A stretch of DNA of 64,000 nucleotides from assembly GCA_965208525.1 (NCBI GenBank), contig OZ242340.1, forward strand, positions 930,001-994,000, read 5' to 3'. Numbering within the stretch: position 1 is the first letter of the stretch; each line of letters starts with the position of its first letter. The notes beneath the pieces were generated by a model that did no database searches, was not told the DNA's origin, and was given only the letters and a program-made list of their open reading frames with translations. This DNA comes from VXYL01 sp965208525 (lineage in GTDB: Bacteria; Pseudomonadota; Gammaproteobacteria; Pseudomonadales; Azotimanducaceae). The translations under genes and the position numbers were made by a program. Positions 32,862 through 41,282 of the stretch are shown here, piece by piece.

Positions 32862-34561
32862 TGCTCTCCCCCGAGATTCGTCGCATCGCCCTGATGGTGG
32901 CGCTGGCCGCCATCAGCTACCTGCTGCTCTTGGCCTGGAACGAGGACTACGGCGTCGGTTCCGACCCGGCGCCCAACGAGGCGCCGCCGCCGGTCGCTGG
33001 CGGTGACGCACCGTTGGTTCCGGCACCTGCAGACGAGCTCCCCGACGCATCCATCGGCGCCGCCGCGGTCCCGGAGACTGTGGAAGAACCCGTGCCCCAG
33101 ACACCGGAGGACAGCGCGTCCCGCCAGGTGCAGGTGACGACGCCAGAACTGCAACTCACCATCGACCGACTCGGCGGCGATGTGATCGCCTTGGCGCTGC
33201 CGAAGTACCCCCGCAGCACGGAAAACGCAACGCCTTTTCGGCTCCTGGCGCAGGACGGCCTGCACACGTATGTCGCCCAAAGCGGGTTGATTGGCCCCGA
33301 CGGGGTGGACAGCACTGGGGAGCGACCGCTCTACACCACCTTGCGCAGCGAGTACCGCATGGGCGAGGACGACGAGGAACTGGCGGTGGAGCTTCGCCAT
33401 CAAACAGCCACGGGCATCGAGGTCATCAAGCGCTTCCGCTTCGAGGCCGGCAGCTACGCATTCGATGTCGAGCACGAGATCGACAACGGCAGCGACGCGG
33501 ATGTGCGGGCTCGCCTCTTCGCGCAGCTCAAGCGTGACGACTCGACGCCCGAGGAGGAAGGCTTCCAGATTGGGCCTCGGCCCTACGTGGGTGCAGCGCT
33601 GACCACCCCGGAAGACCGCTACAACAAGGTCGATTTCGACGATGTGGACGAGACGGAGTTTCGCGCCGACGTCACCGGCGGCTGGGTGGCCATGCTGCAG
33701 CACTATTTCGTCGTTGCTTGGGTGGCGAATCCTGAGGAACTCAATGCCTACACGGGGCGCCGGCTTGCAGGACTCGGGCGTCCGCTCTATGCCTTCGGCT
33801 ACGTCGCGCCGGAGTTCCGGGTCGCACCGGGTGCGAGGCAGGTGGTCTCCGCCAAGCTCTATGCGGGGCCAAAGCACCAGGATCGCCTCGAAGCCATCGC
33901 CGACAACCTGAGCTTGACCGTGGACTACGGGATTCTTTGGTGGCTGGCGGTGCCGTTGTTCCAGGCGCTGGCCTACATCCAGTCGTGGGTCATCAACTGG
34001 GGCGTTGCCATTCTGCTCCTCACGCTGGCGATTAAGCTCGTGCTGTATCCGCTCTCGGCCATCGCCTATCGCTCCGGAGCGAAGATGCGGCGGGTGGCAC
34101 CGCAGCTCAAGCGCCTGCAGGAGCGCCACGCGGACGACCGCCGCAAGCTGTCGGCGGAGATGATGGAGCTCTACCGGCGCGAGGGCGCCAATCCCTTCGG
34201 CGGCTGCCTGCCGATGCTGTTGCAGATGCCGGTGTTCTTCGCGCTCTATTGGGTGCTCTACGAAAGCGTGGAGCTGCGGCAAGCGCCGTTCTTCCTCTGG
34301 ATCGAGGATCTGTCGGTGATGGATCCGTTCTTCGTCCTGCCGATCCTCATGGGCGGCTCCATGTACCTGATGCAGATGCTGAACCCGCCGATGCCCGACC
34401 CCATGCAGGCGCGCATGATGAAGATGATGCCGTTCCTCTTCACCGCCTTCTCCCTGTTCTTCCCGTCTGGCCTCGTGCTTTACTGGCTCGCCAACAATCT
34501 GCTCTCGCTCCTCCAACAGTGGTATGTAACCCGCCAAGCAGACCGCGAAGCCGCAGCCTGA
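32861..34561 (+). CDS. yidC: Membrane protein insertase YidC
   Basis: Inserts and folds inner-membrane proteins alone or with SecYEG. The 566 residues show an N-terminal anchor (residues 8-23), a large periplasmic domain typical of Gram-negative YidC, and a C-terminal core with VINWGVAILLLTLAIKLVLYPLS (membrane segment with the conserved polar entry), GCLPMLLQMPVFFALYWVLYE and FSLFFPSGLVLYWLANNLLS. ATG 32861 overlaps the yidD stop. It is the last gene of the rpmH-rnpA-yidD-yidC run. Confidence 0.97.
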   Translation: MLSPEIRRIALMVALAAISYLLLLAWNEDYGVGSDPAPNEAPPPVAGGDAPLVPAPADELPDASIGAAAVPETVEEPVPQTPEDSASRQVQVTTPELQLTIDRLGGDVIALALPKYPRSTENATPFRLLAQDGLHTYVAQSGLIGPDGVDSTGERPLYTTLRSEYRMGEDDEELAVELRHQTATGIEVIKRFRFEAGSYAFDVEHEIDNGSDADVRARLFAQLKRDDSTPEEEGFQIGPRPYVGAALTTPEDRYNKVDFDDVDETEFRADVTGGWVAMLQHYFVVAWVANPEELNAYTGRRLAGLGRPLYAFGYVAPEFRVAPGARQVVSAKLYAGPKHQDRLEAIADNLSLTVDYGILWWLAVPLFQALAYIQSWVINWGVAILLLTLAIKLVLYPLSAIAYRSGAKMRRVAPQLKRLQERHADDRRKLSAEMMELYRREGANPFGGCLPMLLQMPVFFALYWVLYESVELRQAPFFLWIEDLSVMDPFFVLPILMGGSMYLMQMLNPPMPDPMQARMMKMMPFLFTAFSLFFPSGLVLYWLANNLLSLLQQWYVTRQADREAAA

Positions 34562-34634
34562 TCGCGAGGCGCCGAGGCGCCGCCTGGCGGCAGGGGACGC
34601 CGGCGGACAGTGCCCAAAACGTGAACTGCGCGCC

Positions 34635-35966
34635 GTGAAACGCGACACCATCGCCGCCATTGCCACCCCGCCTGGACGCGGCGGCATCGGCGTCGTGCGG
34701 GTGTCGGGCGCAGACTTGAGGGAGCTCGTGCAAGCCGTGGTGCGACGGCCTACACCACCGCGACGGGCTGTGTACACAGACTTTCTCGACGCTGACGAGC
34801 GCCCGATCGATGCCGGGATTTGCCTGTTCTTCGCCGCTCCAAACTCGTTCACCGGCGAGGATGTGGTGGAGTTCCAGGGACACGGCGGGCCGGTGGTGAT
34901 GGATCGCCTGCTCGATCGCATGGTGGAGCTGGGCGCTCGCCTCGCGAAGCCGGGCGAGTTCACCGAGCGTGCCTTTCTCAACAAGCGCATGGATCTTGCC
35001 CAGGCAGAGGCGGCTCTTGATCTGATCAACAGCGCCTCACGTCGGGCGGCACAGGCGGCGATGCGCTCCCTCGCCGGGGAGTTTTCGGCGCAGGTCCTCG
35101 CCTTGGACGGTCGCGTGCGCGAGGCGCGAGTGCATGTGGAGGCGGCCATCGACTTTGCCGACGAAGAGATCGACTTCCTCGAAGATGCCGAGCTGCGGAC
35201 CCGCATCGACGCCGTGCTTGCCGGCTTGGATGATTTGCTGGCGGAGTCGAGCCGCGGCCAGCTTCTGCGCGACGGCCTCGATGTCGTCATCGCCGGTGCG
35301 CCGAACGTAGGAAAATCAAGCCTTCTCAACCGCTTGTCCGCGGAAGATCGGGCCATCGTCACACCGGTCCCGGGCACAACGCGCGATGCCGTGCAGGCGA
35401 TGATCGAGGTGCAGGGCATTCCGGTTCGCCTCACCGACACGGCTGGATTGAGAGACACGGGCGATGAAGTGGAATCCATCGGCATCGAGCGCGCCCGGCA
35501 GGCCATCGCCAATGCAGACGTCGTGCTCGCCGTAACCGACGCCAGTGCGCGGCCCGAAGGGGACCCGAGCTTGGACCCAGCGGAGTGCGAGGCGCGCCGC
35601 AGCGCGACGATTTCCGTCGTTAACAAGATCGACCTAACCGGTGCAGCTCCAGGACGGACCGGCAAAACGATCTACGTATCCGCGCTCACCGGTACCGGCA
35701 TTGACGACCTAAAACGTCGCATCGCCGAGCTCGGAGGAATCGCCCCCACGGAAGGCGCATACCTAGCCCGCCGCCGCCACGTCGAAGCCCTGGAAGCAGC
35801 CCGAGCCTGTGCGCAGCGCGCCCTGCAGCGCACCCGGGAAGGCACCGGCGAGCTCGCCGCGGAGGAACTGCGTCTGGCTCACGAAGCCCTCGGCAGCATC
35901 GTCGGCATCACCACCACCGACGAACTCTTGGGCGACATCTTCAGCGCCTTCTGCATCGGGAAGTGA
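34635..35966 (+). CDS. mnmE: tRNA modification GTPase MnmE
   Basis: With MnmG makes the 5-carboxymethylaminomethyl (or aminomethyl) group on U34 of certain tRNAs. The N-terminal folate-binding domain begins DTIAAIATPPGRGGIGVVR; the G domain has GAPNVGKSSLLN (G1), PGTTRD (G2), DTAGLRDT (G3) and NKID (G4); the C-terminus ends FCIGK, the conserved catalytic Cys motif. The start is GTG at 34635. The 443 residues are close to the usual 454. Its partner mnmG lies 1.8 kb downstream, past the opposing amidase gene. Confidence 0.97.
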   Translation: MKRDTIAAIATPPGRGGIGVVRVSGADLRELVQAVVRRPTPPRRAVYTDFLDADERPIDAGICLFFAAPNSFTGEDVVEFQGHGGPVVMDRLLDRMVELGARLAKPGEFTERAFLNKRMDLAQAEAALDLINSASRRAAQAAMRSLAGEFSAQVLALDGRVREARVHVEAAIDFADEEIDFLEDAELRTRIDAVLAGLDDLLAESSRGQLLRDGLDVVIAGAPNVGKSSLLNRLSAEDRAIVTPVPGTTRDAVQAMIEVQGIPVRLTDTAGLRDTGDEVESIGIERARQAIANADVVLAVTDASARPEGDPSLDPAECEARRSATISVVNKIDLTGAAPGRTGKTIYVSALTGTGIDDLKRRIAELGGIAPTEGAYLARRRHVEALEAARACAQRALQRTREGTGELAAEELRLAHEALGSIVGITTTDELLGDIFSAFCIGK

Positions 35967-36017
35967 GGCCGATTTGCGCGCTGTTCCCTTACGCGGACAG
36001 CGGCTACGCTCAATCCA

Positions 36018-37628
36018 TCAAGCGCCTTGCCAGTGTGTCTCGTCCGGTCCCGCGAACGTCGGCAACGCCCCTTCTAGATGCCGCATCACCGCCAGCACGA
36101 TGTCCTCGCGCCAGGGATTAGCGACAACTTGCACGCCGATGGGCACGCCGGACGAGGCGGTTCCGCCACGAACGACGCCGGCGGGCCAGCCGGTCAGGTC
36201 GTACGCTTCGGTGTAGCTCGCGTCCGTGGAGGGGAACGGTGAATCTCCCGGTGCCGGATGCACCGGTGCCGGATGCGCGTTGACCGGCGAGATGAGCACG
36301 TCGTATTGCGCCATGTGCTGCTGCATCCGACGGCGAAAGCCCTCGAACCGCGCAAGCTGCTGCGTGAGTGCCCCACCGCTGACCACACCGCTCTCCGGAG
36401 CTTTTGCGAACGACTGGAACCAGTTGTTCGCATAGTCCTCGACCCCGGTGCCCGCCTCGTCGAGCAGCGCCCGCACGCCCGCATGCGCGCCCACCGCCCA
36501 GAAGCCGCCGCCAACGGAGGTGGTCTCCTCAACCCCGTCGAGACGGTCGCGCTGCGTTTCCAGCCCCGCATCTGTAAGGATCCCCTCGGCCCGCTCGACC
36601 ACCGCCAAGGTCTCGTCATCGGGTCTCGCGACACCGTTGTCCATCATCACGGCGCAGCGAAGCCCCTTCAGCGCCACGGCACTCGAATCCGCAAGCGGAA
36701 CCGGCGCGATGCGGGTGTCCAAGCCATCCGGCCCCCAAATCACCCCCAGGATCAGCTCGAGGTCCGCCACGCTCCTGGCCATCGGCCCAGCGTGGCTGAG
36801 AAAGTCGGTCAACATCCCAGGCGGCAAGCACAGCCCGGTGCGCGGGACGCTGCCGCTGGTCGGCTTGATCCCGACCGTGCCGCAGGCATGCGACGGCACG
36901 CGGATGCTGCCGCCATAGTCGGTGCCAATGTCGAACGACGTGAGCGCGGCGGCGATGGCAGCCGCCGCGCCGCCACTGCTCCCTCCCGGCGAGCGTCCGA
37001 GGTCGAAGGGGTTGTTCGTGAACCCATGGATCCGGTTGTGCGTCTCGAACGAGAGCGTGAACTCGGGGGTGTTGGTCTTGCCGAGGAGAATCGCGCCGGC
37101 GTCCTTCAGCCGCCGCACGACCGTCGCATCTGCCTCAGGCACGAAATCCTTGCGCCCAAGCGTCCCCCAAGTGGAAACCGTGCCAGCCGTGTCGAAGCAA
37201 TCCTTGATGGTCATCGGCACGCCATGCAGCGGCCCCAGCGAACCGCCGTCCGCGACCGCTTGATCGGCATCCTTCGCCCGCTCCCGTGCGTCCTCGGCCA
37301 ACGCCACCACCGCATTCAGCGCCGGATTGAAGCGCTTGATCCGATCGAGATACAGCGCCACCAACTCTTGGCTGGCAAGCTCGCCAGAGCGAATCAGCGC
37401 CGCCTGCGCCGTCGTCGAGAGATATGCAGGAGAATCCATCGCGTTCGCCATGTTCGCGGCCCCGTCTAGCTCGGAATGCGCTTGCCGACCTGCTAGCGCT
37501 AGGAATGGTCCAACAAGCGCCGGAACGGCTTTCACTGCCGTTCGTCGGGAAACCCCGCGCCGCCCCACCCTCGCGACCGACAAGCCGAATCTGAAGAAAT
37601 GCCAAGGCCCGGCAATGTAGCACGCCAC
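36018..37628 (-). CDS. Amidase signature family hydrolase, possibly Tat-exported
   Basis: Hydrolyses an amide bond with a Ser-cisSer-Lys triad: Lys in GVPMTIKDCFDT, the glycine/serine loop GRSPGGSSGGAAAAIAA and nucleophile region FDIGTDYGGSIRVPSH. With GTG at 37628 the protein is 536 residues and its first 55 look like an export signal (SRRTAVKAVPALVGPFLALAG, a twin-Arg and a hydrophobic stretch). ATG at 37451 would give a cytoplasmic enzyme of 477 residues. It interrupts mnmE-mnmG on the opposite strand, so it was probably inserted in this conserved neighbourhood. The substrate is unknown. Confidence 0.88.
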   Translation of the reverse strand: MACYIAGPWHFFRFGLSVARVGRRGVSRRTAVKAVPALVGPFLALAGRQAHSELDGAANMANAMDSPAYLSTTAQAALIRSGELASQELVALYLDRIKRFNPALNAVVALAEDARERAKDADQAVADGGSLGPLHGVPMTIKDCFDTAGTVSTWGTLGRKDFVPEADATVVRRLKDAGAILLGKTNTPEFTLSFETHNRIHGFTNNPFDLGRSPGGSSGGAAAAIAAALTSFDIGTDYGGSIRVPSHACGTVGIKPTSGSVPRTGLCLPPGMLTDFLSHAGPMARSVADLELILGVIWGPDGLDTRIAPVPLADSSAVALKGLRCAVMMDNGVARPDDETLAVVERAEGILTDAGLETQRDRLDGVEETTSVGGGFWAVGAHAGVRALLDEAGTGVEDYANNWFQSFAKAPESGVVSGGALTQQLARFEGFRRRMQQHMAQYDVLISPVNAHPAPVHPAPGDSPFPSTDASYTEAYDLTGWPAGVVRGGTASSGVPIGVQVVANPWREDIVLAVMRHLEGALPTFAGPDETHWQGA

Positions 37629-37801
37629 CTGAACGAGACGAGGTATAGGCGCCGATTGGTTGTGGTTGGTGTCTCACTATGACTTGCCGAGCGCTTGGCG
37701 CGTCGTACTCTGGAGACACCAACTGGCCATGAGCCAAGTTCCTAACAGTGCCCTCTAGCCGTATAGTTGCCTGTTCGCTTTGCGAGCTTGGCGGAACGAG
37801 C

Positions 37802-39703
37802 GTGATCATCCACCCGGAACGGTTCGATGTCGTCGTGATCGGCGGCGGCCATGCCGGCGTCGAGGCGGCGCTCGCGAGTGCGCGCAAAGGCGCCTCGACG
37901 TTGCTGCTCACGCAAAGCCTCGAAACCATCGGTCAAATGTCCTGCAATCCAGCCATCGGCGGCATCGGCAAGTCGCATCTGGTGCGCGAGATCGATGCTT
38001 TGGGCGGGGCGATGGCCGTGGCTGGCGATCGTGCCGGCATCCAGTTCCGGACGCTGAACGAGAGCAAGGGTGCGGCGGTGCGCGCCACCCGTGCACAAGC
38101 CGATCGCAGCCTGTATCGCGGCGAAGTGCGTCGCATCGTAGAGTCGCAGCCGAACCTGTCGCTGTTTCAGCAGCCGGTGGTGGACCTCTGGGTGGAAGAC
38201 GACACGGTGCGTGGCGTCGATACGGCGATGGGGCTTCGGTTCACGACGAACCGCGTCGTGCTTGCTACCGGCACGTTCCTCGGCGGGCGCATTCACGTCG
38301 GCCTCGAAACGGCGCCCGGAGGGCGTGCTGGCGATGCCCCGTCGAATCGGCTCGCCGAACGCCTGCGGCAACTCCCGCTGCGGGTCGGCAGGCTGAAGAC
38401 CGGCACGCCGCCGCGCATCGACGGTCGCAGCGTCGACTTCTCGGCCATGGAGGTGCAGCCGAGCGCCGAGCCGCGGCCGACACTTTCGTTCCTGACAAGC
38501 ACAGGCGACCATCCGCGTCAGGTGCCGTGCCACATCACCCACACCAATCCCGCGACACACGAGATCATCCGCGGGGCGCTCGATCGCTCGCCCATGTTCA
38601 GCGGCGCCATCGAAGGCGTGGGGCCTCGCTACTGCCCCTCCATCGAGGACAAGGTGGTGCGCTTCCGGGAGCGCCAGAGCCATCAGGTGTTCGTCGAGCC
38701 GGAAGGGCTCGACACGCCCGAGCTCTATCCCAACGGCATCTCCACGAGCCTCCCGTTCGACGTGCAGCTTCGCGCCGTGCGCAGCATTCGCGGCTTCGAG
38801 AACGCGAGCATCACTCGCCCGGGCTACGCCATCGAGTACGACTTCTTCGACCCCCGCGACTTGGCGCCGTCCCTCGAAACCAAGGTGATCGAAGGGCTCT
38901 ACTTCGCGGGGCAAATCAACGGCACCACGGGCTACGAAGAAGCCGCTGCGCAAGGGCTGCTCGCCGGCATCAATGCCGCCCGCGCCGCAGCCGGCGAGCC
39001 GGCATGGTGCCCGGCGCGCCACGAGGCCTACATCGGCGTCTTGGTGGACGACCTCATCAACCTGGGCGCCAGCGAGCCATACCGGATGTTCACCAGTCGT
39101 GCCGAATACCGGCTCCGGCTGCGCCAGGACAACGCCGACTTGCGCTTAACGCCGCTCGGGCGCGAACTCGGGGTCGTGGACGACGCGCGCTGGCAGGTGT
39201 TCACCGATCGGCGAGCGCGGATCGACCGCTTGCGGCGCGAGCTTCACGGTCAGCGCGTTCACCCTGGCAGCAACCTTGCACGCGCCCTCGAACGGGAGAG
39301 CGGTGCAGCCTTGGCGAAGGACGCGACGCTGCTTGACCTGCTCAAGCGACCGAGCGTCACCGCCGCTTCGCTGCTTGAGGCGGGTGTGGCGGCAGACGAG
39401 GCAGCGCTGGCGCAAGTGGAAATCGATGCCAAATACGCCGGCTACATCCGCCGCCAGGACGAAGAGATCGAACAGAGTCAGGAAGACGACAACGCGCCAC
39501 TGCCGCGGGACTTCGACTACGCCTCGGTGGCTGGGCTGTCGAACGAGGTGCGCGAACGGCTGCGGGAGCGGCTGCCGGCCACGGTCGCGCAAGCGTCACG
39601 GGTTCCGGGCATCACTCCAGCTGCGCTTTCGCTGCTACGGGTGCATTCGCGCCGTCACGCCGAGGCGGACAACACGACCGACGATCAAGCGCAGCGGGCC
39701 TAA
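37802..39703 (+). CDS. mnmG: tRNA uridine-5-carboxymethylaminomethyl modification enzyme MnmG (GidA)
   Basis: FAD-dependent partner of MnmE. FDVVVIGGGHAGVEAALAS is the dinucleotide-binding loop, MSCNPAIGGIGKSHLVREID the family signature, RLKTGTPPRIDG and EGLYFAGQINGTTGYEEAAAQG are also diagnostic. GTG at 37802 gives 633 residues (E. coli 629); an upstream GTG at 37748 would add 18 unrelated residues. The stop is followed 5 bp later by rsmG. Confidence 0.97.
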   Translation: MIIHPERFDVVVIGGGHAGVEAALASARKGASTLLLTQSLETIGQMSCNPAIGGIGKSHLVREIDALGGAMAVAGDRAGIQFRTLNESKGAAVRATRAQADRSLYRGEVRRIVESQPNLSLFQQPVVDLWVEDDTVRGVDTAMGLRFTTNRVVLATGTFLGGRIHVGLETAPGGRAGDAPSNRLAERLRQLPLRVGRLKTGTPPRIDGRSVDFSAMEVQPSAEPRPTLSFLTSTGDHPRQVPCHITHTNPATHEIIRGALDRSPMFSGAIEGVGPRYCPSIEDKVVRFRERQSHQVFVEPEGLDTPELYPNGISTSLPFDVQLRAVRSIRGFENASITRPGYAIEYDFFDPRDLAPSLETKVIEGLYFAGQINGTTGYEEAAAQGLLAGINAARAAAGEPAWCPARHEAYIGVLVDDLINLGASEPYRMFTSRAEYRLRLRQDNADLRLTPLGRELGVVDDARWQVFTDRRARIDRLRRELHGQRVHPGSNLARALERESGAALAKDATLLDLLKRPSVTAASLLEAGVAADEAALAQVEIDAKYAGYIRRQDEEIEQSQEDDNAPLPRDFDYASVAGLSNEVRERLRERLPATVAQASRVPGITPAALSLLRVHSRRHAEADNTTDDQAQRA

Positions 39704-39708
39704 CGGCA

Positions 39709-40464
39709 GTGGCCGTCGTGGCCCCCAACATCGACGGCGTGGACGCCTCGCTCGCGCAATACGCGAGCTTGGTGCGGCGCTGGAGCAAGGTGCGGAACCT
39801 CGTCAGCCCTCGCGACCTCGATAGGCTCGAGAAGCGCCACATCCAAGACAGCCTCTCGCTCCTCGGGTTTCTTCAAGCGCCGCCACTGCCAGACGTTCCG
39901 CCACAGAATGGCTGTCGCTGGAAGCTCGTGGACGTAGGCGCCGGCGCAGGATTTCCGGGCATACCGCTGGCGATTGCTTGCCCCGACCTTCAAGTCACGC
40001 TGGTCGAACGCAGCGAGGTGAAGGGGCGTTTCCTGCGCCAGGCAGTGATCGAACTAGGCCTCACGAACGCGACGGTCTGCGTCGCTGATGCCGATTCCAT
40101 CGCGCCTGGTACGTTCCACGCTGCCACGGCTCGGGCCGTGGCGCCGCCGCACAAGGCGTGGCCCCTGCTCAGGCGCCTGCTGCGGCCCGATGGCGTGGCG
40201 CTCCTGCAGACGGGGCGCGCGCTGCCGCCTTCGCTGTTCCCGGACGGACGCATTGTCAAAGCCATCCAGATCGGCGAATCGCATATTGCTGCAGTCTGCC
40301 GCGCCGACGCACCGAGCTCTTCTTTCGAGGGGAAGCCCCTCGCGCTCCCCCGCGCTGAGGGCTCTTTGTTCGAGGGGAAGCCCCTCGTGCACCCCCGCGC
40401 TGAGGGCTCTTTCTTCGAGGGGAAGCCCCTCGCGCTCCCCCACGCTGAAGGCTCCGGCCCGTGA
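39709..40464 (+). CDS. rsmG: 16S rRNA (guanine527-N7)-methyltransferase RsmG with a repeat-derived C-terminal tail
   Basis: Methylates G527 of 16S rRNA. The Rossmann methyltransferase core shows RHIQDSLSLLGFL, LVDVGAGAGFPGIPLAIACP (SAM site), VERSEVKGRFLRQ and TARAVAPPHKAWP. The core ends near residue 200 at ESHIAAVCRAD, where E. coli RsmG ends. Residues 204-249 are three tandem 15-residue units (FEGKPLALPRAEGS and variants) encoded by family A repeats. GTG 39709 is the start. The stop overlaps the parA start as GTGA. The tail is unlikely to be part of the fold. Confidence 0.93.
   Translation: MAVVAPNIDGVDASLAQYASLVRRWSKVRNLVSPRDLDRLEKRHIQDSLSLLGFLQAPPLPDVPPQNGCRWKLVDVGAGAGFPGIPLAIACPDLQVTLVERSEVKGRFLRQAVIELGLTNATVCVADADSIAPGTFHAATARAVAPPHKAWPLLRRLLRPDGVALLQTGRALPPSLFPDGRIVKAIQIGESHIAAVCRADAPSSSFEGKPLALPRAEGSLFEGKPLVHPRAEGSFFEGKPLALPHAEGSGP
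40318..40455. repeat. Family A palindromic repeat, three exact 45-bp tandem units in rsmG
   Basis: The core CGAGGGGAAGCCCCTCG begins at 40326, 40371 and 40416, a period of exactly 45 bp (15 codons); the middle copy ends in CTCGTG. Here the repeat is read from the strand opposite to the one used in egtB and surf1, giving FEGKPLALPRAEGS units. The array ends 6 bp before the parA start codon. Confidence 0.9.
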
Positions 40465-41282
40465 CGGGCAGCGCGACCCCGTCCGCCAAGGCACCGGCCA
40501 GCGCGCACCGCATCGCCGTCGCGAACCAGAAGGGCGGCGTCGGCAAGACCACCACGAGCGTCAATCTCGCCGCCTCCCTTACCCTGACCGGTGCCCGCAC
40601 ATTGCTGGTGGACATGGACCCCCAGGGCAATGCCACCATGGGTGCTGGGGTGGACAAGAACACGCTCGACGCCGGCGCGTACGAGTGGCTGATGGACGCC
40701 GCAGCGGACCGCGACGTGTACCGAGAGTGCGCCACGGGCTTTCAGCTCGTGCCCGCCAACGGCGACCTCACCGCGGCGGAGGTTCGCCTGCACGACCAGG
40801 ACCAGCGGGCCCACCGGCTGCGCGAACGTCTCGATGCCTCGGGCGAAGCCTTCGACTACGTGCTGATCGACTGCCCGCCGTCCCTGAGCCTGCTGACGCT
40901 GAACGCCCTGATGGCAGCCGATGCGGTGCTGATCCCAATGCAATGCGAGTATTACGCCCTCGAAGGGCTTTCGGCATTGCTCGATACCATCGACGGCGTG
41001 CGCCAAAGCGGCAATTCCGCGCTGGCGGTGGAGGGCATCCTGCGCACCATGTACGACCCCCGCAACAGTCTCACGCGCGATGTGTCGCGCCAGCTCATCG
41101 AGTACTTCGGCGACAGCGTGTACCGAACGGTCATCCCCCGCAATGTTCGGCTTGCCGAAGCGCCCAGTCACGGCCTGCCGGCGATCCTCTACGACCGCCA
41201 CTGCCGCGGTGCGGTTGCCTACCTCGCCTTGGCGGCGGAACTGCGACGGCGGCGCGAGGGCGGCATGAAGGAGGCGTCATGA
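40461..41282 (+). CDS. parA: Chromosome partitioning ATPase ParA
   Basis: Walker-type ATPase that positions ParB-parS complexes. The deviant Walker A is NQKGGVGKTTTSVNLAASL, followed by LLVDMDPQGNAT and the Walker B DYVLIDCPPSLSLLTLNAL. At 273 residues it is a chromosomal (Soj-like) ParA without an N-terminal DNA-binding domain. GTG at 40461 overlaps the rsmG stop, and its own stop overlaps the parB ATG. Three hairpins of the family A array lie directly upstream in the mRNA. Confidence 0.96.
   Translation: MTGSATPSAKAPASAHRIAVANQKGGVGKTTTSVNLAASLTLTGARTLLVDMDPQGNATMGAGVDKNTLDAGAYEWLMDAAADRDVYRECATGFQLVPANGDLTAAEVRLHDQDQRAHRLRERLDASGEAFDYVLIDCPPSLSLLTLNALMAADAVLIPMQCEYYALEGLSALLDTIDGVRQSGNSALAVEGILRTMYDPRNSLTRDVSRQLIEYFGDSVYRTVIPRNVRLAEAPSHGLPAILYDRHCRGAVAYLALAAELRRRREGGMKEAS

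Noticed and set aside
32729..35665. Open frame of about 978 codons on the minus strand opposite yidC and mnmE
   Set aside because: It crosses two unmistakable plus-strand genes and their intergenic gap, and its translation is low-complexity Arg/Ser/Ala sequence.
40318..40455. Regular 45-bp repeats considered as a CRISPR array
   Set aside because: The units are contiguous, without unique spacers, and lie inside the rsmG reading frame; no cas gene is near.
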